DNA of 64,000 bases from contig CM066304.1 in NCBI GenBank assembly GCA_033807695.1, forward strand, positions 1,364,001 through 1,428,000, given 5' to 3'. The notes beneath the pieces were generated by a model, which searched no databases, was not told the DNA's origin, and saw only the letters and a list, made by a program, of their open reading frames with translations. A program made the translations under genes and the position numbers. This document shows, piece after piece, positions 35,418-46,713 of this stretch. The stretch's first letter is position 1. The number at the start of each line of letters is the position of its first letter. The DNA is from Daedaleopsis sinensis (lineage: Eukaryota > Basidiomycota > Agaricomycetes > Polyporales > Polyporaceae).

Positions 35418-37041
35418 ATGTGGACCAGAAACTCGGAGTCCGACGAACCCGCCCCTCCCAACCTCATCGTTCCCCACACCGACGCCGACTCGCCATCGAC
35501 CGCCCGGTTGACTACAGCCTGCACTGGGTCGATTGGCAGCACTTACACTGGCGTTCTCATACGGTCACGACGGCGCGGTGAAAGCGTACACGACTACCAC
35601 GAGCAGTCGTCGCCATATCCTATCGCCGACAACTCTCGCGGGACGACTCCTTGCCCCGTCACGGTCCCCGCTCTTCCACGACTCGGAGGCCCCCGAGCAA
35701 CCCCCGTCGCAGCCGCCATCTCCCCACGCACCCGCACGTCCGCGCGTTCCACGCGAGGGACATGCTCTTCAACCTCCCCGGCGCCCGAGATCATCGTTCC
35801 CCAAGTCCCGCCCCTGCCGCCCACAATCGCGGAAGCCGCACACGAGCATGCGCTCAGCGAGCCCTCGGGTGAGTGTTTGTTTCCCGTTGCAATCATATTG
35901 CTCTCGACTCTCTCAACAGTGTCGTTCAATTGACACCTGCAGCTGCGTCCCTACGTCGCGCGCAGGGGGGAGCGGCGCACAGCTCCGCGCACGAGGCAAG
36001 TCGCACGGTTCCGCAACATCACGGCATTGTCCATCGCATAACTACCGCCTCAAAGTCTCCTTTGTTCGGTCCGCTCACCGAGACGCTTGACTTCTCGCCT
36101 CATTCACGGCGCTCAGTGGGCCTTTACTTACCTTCTCACCTACGCGCACATATCTGCGCCACTCCACCGTTATGGCCGCTTTCAGGTATGTTTCGGCCGC
36201 TCGCCTCAGGTTTGTAGTCTGAATGAATTGTCAGCCAACCCCTCGTGCTCTTCTCACAACCAGGCGTGAAGTTGAGCTGGCTTCGATCTGAAGATCAAGA
36301 CTTGGGAGAAATTAACGGTGTCCGTCTGATATTCGCGCAGTGTGGCGAAGCTCAATGTATGCTAGGTTGAGTTCATTGTTGCACCCTGGCTCACAACCCG
36401 ACAGACTTCATTGCGGTTTGCAACGAGAACTCTATGCCGCCTTCCTTTACCCAGCCCGTCAAGCTGCCAGATCCACGGGTGCTTGTCACCTCTGACGAGG
36501 TATGTAACACTGAAATCTTCCATTGGGCAGCCCTTGACCCCTACTCACATTGTTCGCATACTAGACGCATCGCCAGTATAGATTCAAAGACGTCAGAGGT
36601 CGCGGTGAAGGCCACTTCACCTTCGAGTTCGACGAGGACCTCGCGTTCTGGAAGTTCTCTCGACTCATCAGCCAGATGAAAGAGGCAGACTTTCTCCGCC
36701 AGCGCGCTGCTACGGCGCTCATGCAGGGTATCGTAGATCAAATGCTTCGTGACACTGAACTCAACCGCGACCGCAACAATCACGGCTCGGCAAACCAGGA
36801 CAGGGACTCGGAGCTGGGCGACAAGCAAGGCTCTGAGCTCGGCGAAACGCGCGGCATGGAGGTGGGCGAGGTGGGCGGAGTGGAGGTGGGCCTCGGCGAA
36901 ACGCGCGGCGTGGAGGCGGGCGAGGTGCCAGGCGGAGAGGAGGTGGGCGGAGCGGATCTGAGCGAGGTGGGTGGAGCGGAGGAGAATGGCGAACACGACC
37001 ACGGCGATGGGGTTGGCCAGGGGGATGGTGAGGAGCACTGA
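35418..37041 (+). CDS. unknown cargo family, paralogue 2, with acidic repeat tail (452 aa)
   Basis: Five exons (35418-35868, 35943-36185, 36264-36356, 36405-36499, 36565-37041) join in frame. Residues 1-150 are low-complexity Ser/Thr/Pro sequence ending in EIIVPQVPPLPPTIAEAAHE. The core carries GVKLSWLRSEDQDLGEINGV, FIAVCNENSMPPSFTQPVKL and HFTFEFDEDLAFWKFSRLIS; the last two align with the gene at 31833. The C-terminal 90 residues are Gly/Glu-rich degenerate repeats (ETRGMEVGEVGGVEVG type) ending in a His/Asp-rich tail. No membrane span or enzyme motif is present. The exon 1/2 border is set by the CACCTGCAG acceptor, the only one giving an open frame. Function is unknown. Confidence 0.72.
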
Positions 37042-37236
37042 TACCCCGTCCGAAGAGAACGGAGCGGTGACGAAGCGGACCGCCAGTAGTAGAGTGTACT
37101 GTTTCATGGAAAGCAAGTCGTGGTTTGCAGACGTGCGCATCACTGTCATTGCCTGCCAACGTGTGTACGCCGTAACTCCAAGCCAACTCCAAGCAGCTAC
37201 TTACGCTGGAAGAACGGTGAGGCGGGTGCGCCAGAG

Positions 37237-38679
37237 ATGATTGAGACCTGCGGCTACCTGCGGGGACGCAAACGCCGTGTGTGTCACCTGATCGCGTTCG
37301 TTGCGGCATTTGGCGCCGCCGCCGGGTTAGCGTGTTACCTTACCTTCTCTCCGCTGCCACTTGTCGGTGCGCCACACCTTTCAATACCTACCTCGTCTCC
37401 TAACTTGGCTTCAGACACCATGGGGATAGTTAATCCCATGTTTTTAGGGATATCAGGGCTACTATCCCTTCTTCTCGCGTACTTGCTTCTCAAGGATTCC
37501 AGCGAGCACGAGGCTTCACAAAGTATCCCCCACCGACGCTCTTTCTCCGCCAGCAGCCTCGTACGCCCACACAAGGTCACCACTATTGAACACTTAACTC
37601 CCGAGCCATCTCGAGCGACAAGTGCTACCCCGAGCATCACACGAGTTTTCAACCTGGAGCTCGAAAGGTGCGTCCCATAGCGTTGTGAGTATTGGTTGCA
37701 TGCCGTATCCTGACCTTCATCTCTGATTTCTGCTGGTAGCGGATCGTTCTCGAAACCAGAGCTCATCCACGAGAATGCTCAGGCAGGCCCGTCTCTCACA
37801 AGTGTCGAGTCCGTAGAGGATCGTCTGGTCACCCCGCGACGTAAGCCCAATGCCTCTGCGACCGCATCCAAACATTCCAACACCACACCAGCTCCTTTTC
37901 TGCACCTTGTGGACCCCACTCGCACACCAGCGACACCACTCTCCCCGCCTCTCAGTGATGACCAAATGGAGACACCGTCGAAAGCTCCCAAATCTATGAC
38001 GGCCCGAGGAAACATTATCACACGTGCCCTTTCCAGGACCCGCTTTGCCGACAGTTCCTCTACGTCTCATACTCCGAACAGAAGGGTCGTGTCGACTCCG
38101 GAACACGCACATACGCGCACTACACCCCTCACCTCTGCTGACTCCGACACGCTCGAGATATCGCCTCGCATCAGTCGAAAGTGCGCCAAGAACGGCAACT
38201 TCACCAATGTCCTACCCAACGGCAAACGTCCCAAGACCTCTTTCTTCATCTCTTCTGGTCTATGCAGCATCACGCGCCCTCCCACAGACGAGCTCATCAA
38301 GCGGGGTCTCAGGGCAGGCGACGTCTATTTGCATCGTTGGTCAGGATCACGGCAGATCTGGATATACTTGGAGGAAGATGGCGACGTTCCTCATTGGAAG
38401 CCCATCGAACTCGGTTACGTTCGTGCGCTCGACAAGAGGAAGCTCACATTGACCGCAAGCGGCAACCCGTCTTTTGCGGGGTACGCTTGGGCCAACAGGA
38501 CCATTAACGTGAACTTCAAGAAAGGTGAACCATTATGTCCCTTACATCTTAGAAGGTGATCTGCTGACCTCAACGTCGTAGAGAGCGTGCGGCGCAAAGG
38601 CAAAGGGAGGGCCGATGAGTACGAGGAAGACGAGGAAGACGACTCCATTGATGAGCTTGAGGAAGAGGATAGCGACTGA
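37237..38679 (+). CDS. two-span membrane protein with conserved C-terminal domain (437 aa)
   Basis: Three exons (37237-37667, 37740-38524, 38582-38679) join in frame. Two membrane spans lie near the N-terminus: residues 17-37 (HLIAFVAAFGAAAGLACYLT) and 67-85 (PMFLGISGLLSLLLAYLLL). They are separated by a short loop, so both ends are likely on the same side. Residues 90-320 are disordered, Ser/Thr/Pro-rich. A compact domain at about 325-400 contains GDVYLHRWSGSRQIWIYLEE and AGYAWANRTINVNFKK. The tail is basic then very acidic (EDEEDDSIDELEEEDSD). I do not recognise the C-terminal domain. It starts 195 bp after paralogue 2 and ends 236 bp before the SUN gene, on the same strand. Confidence 0.78.
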
Positions 38680-38915
38680 TCCTTACTGTATGAGTACAGT
38701 ATACTGTATGCCCTTAATAATTGTGAGATTGTACATTTGACCACAACACTTGGGGGACGTTGCGATTCGGGACGGTGTTCGCCTGGAGGAGCTTCTGGGC
38801 GCTTCTCCGGGTGCGCAACTTTGCGCGCCAGGTGGTGGGCGCTTGCATCCCTCCTCTCCGCTGCCCTCCACCTTGAGGATTCCGATACGCCACTACCTTC
38901 AACGTTCAACGACGG

Positions 38916-40080
38916 ATGCCCACGTCAATATCGATTAACTCTGACGAGTCTACGGTAAAAACAGTACGATCGCTTGGGAGCGCATCCCAGGGTGAGTTCC
39001 TCCGCCGTCGAGAGATTTGCCACTACTGAGCTGAGTTTGGGTTCAGCAGCACCCAAAACGGTCCGATTTGCATCCTCCGAGTCTCCCAGTGGTAGCGGCA
39101 CATACGATCAAATGCCCCCTTCGACTTCTCCCACCGACCGCCCGACTCTTGCAAGTCCCAAACCACGATCAAGCTCTGGTTCCGGAGACCGAGGCCGATT
39201 TAGCTGGCCCTTATTTGCCCAGTCACAGCGTGGGGCTCGACGAGCCATCGCGGCCACCGCTCTCGCCTCGCTTGGAATTGTCGCTCTCTTGTACGCCATC
39301 ATTTCCTATGGCGCAGACACATATGTTTCCGCGAACATTGCCCCGTTCACTCTATCCACCAAATGGATGCATCGCTACCACCTCTCCTGCTCCACCGAAC
39401 TTTCCGCCTTCACTACATCAATGCTCTCCAGAGCCCTGCCTGTTGGGATGCACGACTATGCTTCTACAGCGGTTGGTGGCAAAATCTACAAGCCTCTCAC
39501 CACCGACCTGCAGCACGCTTTAGGAGGGTTACCATCTGTCGACAGTGTGTTGAGCGATGATGCTCGAATCAGAGGGTGCTGGCGATTCGCAGGGCCGGCA
39601 GGGCAGGTGGGCGTGGTACTCTCGGAACCGGTGCGCCCCTCCCACGTAACGATTGATCACGTTCCTGGGCCGCTTGCTGGCGACGTTGGAGAAGCACCTC
39701 GTCAGTTCATATTGTGGGGAGTCATAGATGGTGCCGCGAACAAGGAGCGGTACTCCCGGCTCCTGGCAGCTCTCTCTCATCTGGATACATTCAATCGCTC
39801 GCATCCTGCCATCCATTCTGGATTCACCTTTGTCCCACTTGCAAGCTCCGAGTACGATATACACCAGGATCCGCATGTTCAAACGTTTCCCGTGCACGCG
39901 CCGGTCCTAGAAGCCGGGATAGACTTCGGGATCGTCGTCTTGGAGATGACAAGCAATTGGGGCAGTGGCACCACCTGTCTGTATCGTTTTCGTGTACACG
40001 GTCAGTGCTAATACCTAGTCGCTCAGCTGTATAGCTAATATTTGTTTTCAGGAGCTGCTGGAAAGCCGTCGAAACGATAG
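38916..40080 (+). CDS. SUN-domain (Sad1/UNC-84) nuclear-envelope protein (352 aa)
   Basis: Three exons (38916-38991, 39047-40000, 40052-40080) join in frame. A Ser/Pro-rich N-terminal region (about 90 residues) precedes a membrane span at about 92-113. A SUN domain follows at about 180-345. Recognisable blocks are RGCWRFAGPAGQVGVVLSEP, HVTIDHVPGPLAG with PRQFILWGVIDG, and the C-terminal signature VVLEMTSNWGSGTTCLYRFR followed by VHG. SUN proteins sit in the inner nuclear membrane, with the SUN domain in the perinuclear space, and bind KASH proteins to link nucleus and cytoskeleton. The region between span and SUN domain is short (about 65 residues), with only a minimal coiled coil. Finding a SUN gene inside a transposon is the striking point. 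It has intact splice sites and no stops. Confidence 0.88.
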
Positions 40081-40359
40081 TTACTGGTCAACCCTTTGGC
40101 GATGAATGTCTTTTCACGACACCTGCCTAATATAGTTTCTTTTTGTGTATTAAACCCCATTTGCATTCCGGCAGTCTCTTATATCTTTATGGCTTGACCG
40201 CCATTGGCATGGTCAGCCCTTATAACGTCTGTGAGTGTCGCCAGCTCTTCTCTTCTCAAACTCTTTGCTATCCATAATCCGCCACCTGTGAGCTCAAGCC
40301 AGGCGCTGGTTCCTCCGCTCACGCGTCTCGACTCAAGACTCGTCGGATTCGCCTCTAAT

Positions 40360-43300
40360 ATGTTTATCTTTGGCGCAACATCTCCCTTAGTGCCCCGTGC
40401 ACGTGCAGACAACTCACCCAACCCTGGCGACGCATCGAACTCGACCGATGCGCCCGGTCCCACCAACGCGCCCGATCCCACCTACACACCTGCCTCCGAC
40501 ACGCATCCCGCCAACACGTCCGTCTTCTCCGAGGGTGGCCCCTCCGACGGGGAGGAATCCCCCCCCTCACTATCCGTCGTGCATGTCCCTGAGCCGCCCC
40601 CTGTGGCAGGACAGAAGAGAAAATTTGTTAAGGTCCGCGACGAGAATGAATTTCTGTTGAACGGCAAGCTGCCTCGAACAGAAGAGAGAGTGAGTAAGTC
40701 ATTCACGCGGGAGCGTACCTACTGAATCTGCTTTCCAGAGTACTCCACTACCCCTCCGGGTGGAATTACCGCCAAAGCCCAAGCGTCAGTCGGTGTTCAG
40801 AAGGATGCATGCGAAGGCTCTGTCCATGCTAACGTCGAGCTCTTCTGCACCTATCTCCCCATCTACCGGCCCCATCACGCCCATTGTCTTCTCATCTACC
40901 GGCCCCATCACGCCCATTGTCTTCTACGACGAGAAGGACGACCCAATGGGCGGCCTCGATACGGTGAGCGTATGATCGACTGCATCCTTCTTACCGTGTC
41001 TAACAGGGTATCAGGAGGAACAAGCTGCTCACGCAGGATCTGCCATGGCATCTCTTCACCTTGCGCCGACCGCCGCGTCACAGGTCGCTCCTTCCTCTTC
41101 GACGCAAGCAGCCCCTGCTGCTGAGTCTCCCCAGCGATCACCGCCGCCCGGTGCTGCTCCCATGCAAACTAGTCCTAGTCATCCGCCATTGCCACCGACT
41201 TCCGCTCATGTGCAGGAACAGACGCCGCAAGCCGTAGCCACCTCCAAGGATATTGAGTGGTACCCCATGTATGATCATAATCGACGATTGTACATGCAAT
41301 ACCAACCTATGGCCGTGCCTGCATCTTCCACTCCGGTTTCCAAGCCCGCACCTCCAGCTCTCTCTGCTATTGATTTTCCTGCGCCCACAGATCCCATCGT
41401 GACCGTACCTCCCGCGCCCCCCGCTGCTCCCGCTGTGCAAGCACCTTCGGTGACCCCCGTTGTGCACGCACCTCAGGTAGCTCCCGCTGTGCATGCACAT
41501 CTCCCTGTGCACGCGCCTCACACGCCTCCCGCCGCCGCTGCCAATGCGCCTCCCCCTGCGGTGCATTCACAACTTCCGGTGGACACGCCTCCTACCGCTC
41601 CCTATGTGCACTCACCCCCCGCCGCTCCAGTCTCCGGCTCTGCCGCCCTTCCGCCCGCCAATGAACCTCAGCCCGCCATGCGCTCGCCGCCCGTCGCTCC
41701 TGCCGCTCCCTCTGAGCACGCACTCTCCGCCGCTCCCGTCTCCGGCTCTGCCGCCCTTCCGCCCGCCAATGAACCTCAGCCCGCCATGCGCTCGCCGCCC
41801 GTCGCTCCTGCCGCTCCCTCTGAGCACGCACTCTCCGCCGCTCCCGTCTCCGGCTCTGCCGCCCTTCCGCCCGCCAATGAACCTCAGCCCGCCATGCGCT
41901 CGCCTCCCGTCGCTCCTGCCGCTCCCTCTGAGCGCACACCCGCCGCCGCTCCCGTCTCCGGCTCTGCCGCCCTTCCGCCCGCCAATGAACCTCAGCCCGC
42001 CATGCGCTCGCCTCCCGTCGCTCCTGCCGCTCCCTCTGAGCGCACACCCGCCGCCGCTCCCGCCGCCGCCGCCGGACTCCAGCCCGCTGATGCACCTCAG
42101 CTCGCCGTGCACTCGCCCTCCGCCAATCCTGTCGCCGATCCATTTGTGCACGCACCCTCCGCTGCCGCTTATACCTCCGCCGCAGTCCCTCACCCCGTTG
42201 TGCACCCACATTCCGTCGTACCCGCACCCCCTGCACCTCAGCCTGTGGTGCACTCACATCCCACGGTGCACGCACCTCCCGCCTATCCTATTACCGCCTC
42301 CGCACCTCAGCCCGCCGCATATGCACATCCCACAACTGTCACTACACCCGAACCTCTCCCTCCGCATGCACCTGCCACTGTTGTTCCTCCACAACATGCA
42401 TCCCAGCAGCTTCCCGGGCCATCAACACAGGTTCCGCAGGCACGCGCATTACGCGCAACACGCTCGCAGACACGGGCGGTTACTCGCCAAACCCAGGGTG
42501 TAAGCAGTGGCGGCATAGTCAAGCGTACTTCGTCGAAGAGCAATGTAACGAAGAGTGCTGCGCCAAAGAAATCCCGCCAGACAGTCCAGAAGGAGGGCTC
42601 GCAAACCTTTCGCTTTGTGATGGTTCAGCCCGGTGGGCCTGAAGCGTGGTCTTCTGCACGCTCTGGAGAGCACGAGTCGCAGGAGCACGCTGTAGCTCAA
42701 TCGTCCCATCCGGCAACAACTTCAACCACTCCGCCAGAGCCCAGAGGTACTCAACAGGAAAGCGAGGCAGACGTTGTGATGACGAGCTCCGAAGTTGAGG
42801 CCTCTACGCAGGTGATGACTATGGCTGCGCCGACACCTGGTGCCACCGATTCTACGTCTGGCACACAGCGTCACAACCAAGCTGGGGCTTCCCAGTCCTT
42901 CTCTGCTGGTACTAAACCTTACACACGACCACCTACGAAGCCTGCCTTTGTGCCGACACCGGGGCTTTCATCTCTGACGCCACGTGCTGCTGAAAAGGCT
43001 CCCCTGTACGACTCGACCCCTACTCCCCCTCGCTTCAACAAGCAAGCACGTCAGGGCATTAAAATGGTCCTCGCGGGTTTGGACGATGACGAAAGACGTC
43101 GACTGATGCAGCACTTCTTTCCGGAGCAAGGTGGAGAGTTAGGCAGCCTTGACTCTGATGATGTGAGCGTCGACTTCAACTCTACTGGCCTACGTCTGAT
43201 TCTGTATTCGGCAGGAAATGTTTGACGGTGAGGGCCAAACGTCGCCTGCGGGGCGCAACAAGCCTGCTTCCAGCCAAGGTACTGAGGTACGGACATTCTC

Positions 43301-44765
43301 CATTGCATGCAGCTGTTTACCACGCTAACTGAAGCTGTTGTAGAATCTCGACCCACCTGTCGCAGTCATACTGGATAAGGTGCACCATGTCGAGCACTTT
43401 GTTCGCGAGCAAGCAGAGAACGCTCAGAAATTCCAGTACGTTATCGTGTTAGAATAGCTCAATGCCACCGTTACTGATGAGGATGCCGGGCACCCAACAG
43501 AAAGTCCATCGGAGAGACTCTCACACAAGTCAGCCAGGACGTCGCTGCAATGAAGGCGAATCGCTCTCCTCATCAGAGACACATCGTCAAGGCCAAGCGC
43601 ACTGTCAAAGCGCCCCGGGTATCTAACTCGAGGATGGCTCAAGTCGAAGAAAACGAACCAGACAATTTTCATACTTGGATGCCACAGGACCAGATGAACT
43701 GGCGGAGGAAGGAGAAGAATGCTCTCGATCTGCTGGGCGTGAGTGTGACTCATGCGCTGTGCTCGAGCTAAACGCTGATTGCTAGCATTATAGAGATACA
43801 TTCGGGCTCATCTCAAACATCTTCTCAAATTCTCGTCATATGACGAACTGCCTGAGAGACATCCTGCGCTCACTGAGGAGCAGATTGAGCTCTACAAGCA
43901 CCCCAAGGTCACCATGTACGATGTGCTTGGTGACCAGGAGTACCACATCGACTTTGAGCACGGATGGCTGTCGTTTGGCTTCAACATCGAGGCTGCAAGA
44001 GAGTACGTCAAGTCCTTCCACAAAGCGATCGAATCCGGCTGGTACTCGAACCCCCCTGTGCCTGCACAATACCTGAACGACCACAACATCAGGAAGGCCT
44101 TGAACACCTACATCGAGACGTGCCGGCGAGAGTACCGGAAGGCCATCAAGCCACCTCCACAGGACGTGCTCGATCGCCGAGCTAATGCGGTCTGCAAGAA
44201 CGGTCGGAAGGCTACGGTATGTCTGCTTGCTCTCCTTCCAGCTGTTCGAGTCGGATCGCTGAGCAGATGCGATTAGTTGTATGATTCACGCGTTGAAAGT
44301 GCCGAACGACGGAACTGGACCAAGTTCGACCGCCTCTTCGATCGTCTGCGCCCCGTTCATATGAGCGCCGATGAGACGGATACCGATGATACCGGGAAGG
44401 ATAGGAAGTACTGGCCCCGGTGGGCAATTATCGAAGCAAGCTGGCAGAGTCTAGACCTCAAGACCTGCTTACGCGGCCTCGATGCGCATTTCCGTGCGGA
44501 CTTCAAGAGACCCCGTCGTATCGGTAAGCGCAAGATTGGCGGCAATCCGCCTCGCTATCGCGTGGAGAAGAAAAAGCCAAAAGTCGAGGATGGAGTTGCG
44601 CCAATCGGCTTATGGCGCAACTGCTACGATGAGAAGTGGTTGGCTACCCTGAAACCCTGGGAGGTAGAGGCGTTGGAGATCGACGGCTCGGAGATATTTG
44701 ACTTGAGCCTCCCCGAGGCTCCACCTGATTGGTCGGACGATGAAGAGGACGCTCATGAGGTTTAG
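40360..44765 (+). CDS. large Pro/Ala-repeat protein with conserved C-terminal domain (1338 aa)
   Basis: Eight exons (40360-40689, 40739-40963, 41015-43162, 43215-43286, 43344-43435, 43501-43738, 43794-44216, 44277-44765) join in frame. The N-terminal 900 residues are disordered and Pro/Ala/Ser-rich, with four tandem 36-residue repeats. A later segment has the block RQGIKMVLAGLDDDERRRLM and then a helical stretch (DKVHHVEHFVREQAENAQKF). The C-terminal 380 residues are folded-looking. They include RRKEKNALDLLGRYIRAHLK, RRNWTKFDRLFDRLRP and a final NCYDEKWLATLKPWEVEALE block. This C-terminal arrangement matches, from memory, a very large Agaricomycete family of unknown function often found near transposons. 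There is no membrane span. It may be nuclear and DNA-associated (inference). Confidence 0.82.
41629..42060 (+). repeat. 108-bp coding tandem repeat, four copies
   Basis: Four near-identical 108-bp units encode 36 residues each, with APVSGSAALPPANEPQPAMR as the core. Copies 1-2 and 3-4 form two subtypes at the unit end (SEHALSA versus SERTPAA). Confidence 0.92.
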
Positions 44766-45219
44766 CAGTGAGAGTTGGCGCGCAGGCAGCGTCGTCCAGG
44801 AGGGGCTCTCTTGTGTAACTGTGCATTTTTTGAACGTTGGTTCTGTACTCTGCAATTTAACTTATGTGGCTAAGCTTCAGCAGCGCACGTTTGTTGGGAA
44901 TTGAGGTGCGTCTTGTGTTCACTGACAACCAAGACCCCCGCCGCGTCCCCTCACATCAATGGACATCGATCCCATGCTCAGTGCTCATAACTTGGTGAGT
45001 AACAGTCATCCTTGTACGCACTACTAATCTCTCACACACGTTTACTCCAACGTCGACTTCGCTTTTCAATTGCAAAGGATACGACGACCAATACATCATC
45101 AGCTCTGGCAACAACGTGAGCTCGCGTGCGTCGAAGCAAGTCACGGTAGTGCGGTCGCCCACAAGTTGGAGCATTGGTGCGTGGCGACGTTTGCGCAGGT
45201 ACACAACTGCCATGCAGTC
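44766..45219. other. 3' flank of the 1338-aa gene, no gene
   Basis: Nothing recognised before the right subterminal array begins. Confidence 0.45.
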
Positions 45220-46340
45220 ATCGGGACTAGCGGAGCACTCCTAGCGAGAACCTCGTCGAGAGCACGCTGGACGTGAGCGGTCTGTGCATCCCTCGCAGGA
45301 AGATCACCGAGAGCGCACTGGACCTGCGCACTTGACTGCGCCTGTGCGAGGTCGCGTGATTCTGCGCCTGTGCGAGGTCGCGCGAGCTTGCATCTGTGAG
45401 GTCGCGCGAGCTTGCACCTGTGAGGCCGCGCGATTCTGCGCCCGTGCGACGTCCATCGAGAGCGCACTGGACCTGCGCACTTGACTACACCTGTGACGAG
45501 AACGGTGCAAGAGTACCAAAAATTTGTGCACTCGAGAGCACCTGTAGGACGCGACTCCTCGGGAGGTATGTGTGTGCGCGAGGAGCTTGTGCAGCCTGGA
45601 TGCATGCAAGCACTCTGACTAGCGGAGCACTCCTGGCGAGAACCTCGTCGAGAGCACGCTGGACGTGAGCGGTCTGTGCATCCCTCGCAGGAAGATCACC
45701 GAGAGCGCACTGGACCTGCGCACTTGACTGCGCCTGTGCGAGGTCGCGTGATTCTGCGCCTGTGCGAGGTCGCGCGAGCTTGCATCTGTGAGGTCGCGCG
45801 AGCTTGCACCTGTGAGGCCGCGCGATTCTGCGCCCGTGCGACGTCCATCGAGAGCGCACTGGACCTGCGCACTTGCCTACACCTGTGCGAGGTCGCGCGA
45901 GCTTGCACCTGTGAGGCCGCGCGATTCTGCGCCCGTGCGACGTCCATCGAGAGCGCACTGGACCTGAGCACTTGACTTTGCGCGAGTTCACGACGAGCTC
46001 GTGCAGTGCATATGCTAGCAAGAGCGCGACGGACCAGCGTATTTGAATGGACCTGTGCGAGACTGAGCGAGTGCGCGAGTGTTAAGTTAGTGCGCCCCAG
46101 ACATGCATGCAGCGCACTTCTGGTGACGAGCTCGTCAAGTGACTCACTATGGACCTGAGCACTGGAACGCGTCTCTGTGACCGTGAGGACCCTACACTGA
46201 ATGGCATAGGGCTCACTCATATAACATTCAGCATTACGGCCCTAAGTGCCGGCTTGTGCACTACAGTGCCCTTCTGCGCACAGCTGAGCTCGAGAGTGCG
46301 CTTCTGTGCACTGATGTGCTCATGAGCGCGCAAGCAGGTA
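45220..46340. repeat. right subterminal repeat array of the giant CACTA
   Basis: Two copies of a roughly 250-bp block (45228-45490 and 45617-45860) each start with ...AGCGGAGCACTCCT. They run through the GTGCGAGGTCGCG and CGTGCGACGTCCATCGAGAG units also present at 17066-17480. They are in direct, not inverted, orientation relative to the left arm. The stretch 46230-46340 is dense in GTGCAC/TGCGCAC words, mirroring 16700-16800. Confidence 0.8.
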
Positions 46341-46389
46341 TTTTTCTGTTGAAGTTTCCTACTCTGGGATTGTATTAATATCTTTCCTC

Positions 46390-46713
46390 TTTTCACTGGG
46401 CGGGAAAGCTAAACTTTCTCGTGAACTTTCTCGTGCACTGATAGTTGTACATTCTCAGCATTATACCTCGCCGCGAAAGTGGCTAAGGATAAGAACCCTT
46501 TGTGGTTCCTTTCGTCGGACGGTAAAGCTTACATCTCTCACATATATCCTCTTCCTTCAAAGGGTACCTTTCGCTGCCTAAGAAAATGTTGGCAAAGGAT
46601 GTCAAACGACGCCCAAGAAAGGTACGTGAAATGTTTCGTTTCCCTGACAAAATCCCACCCCGTGAAATGCTGCCCTCCCCTCCTCTTTCTCGCCATCATC
46701 GTCAGCTGAGATA
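46390..46713 (+). repeat. 324-bp direct repeat, right copy
   Basis: Same sequence and orientation as 16317-16640, including its 76-codon open frame at 46479-46709. Confidence 0.9.

Noticed and set aside
41493..42503. Long overlapping frames on both strands antisense or out of phase to the Pro/Ala repeat region
   Set aside because: They are shadows of the 108-bp coding repeat; only one frame joins eight exons in phase.
45220..46000. Regularly spaced repeats as a CRISPR array
   Set aside because: Units are degenerate and contiguous without unique spacers, the DNA is eukaryotic with introns, and no cas genes are present.
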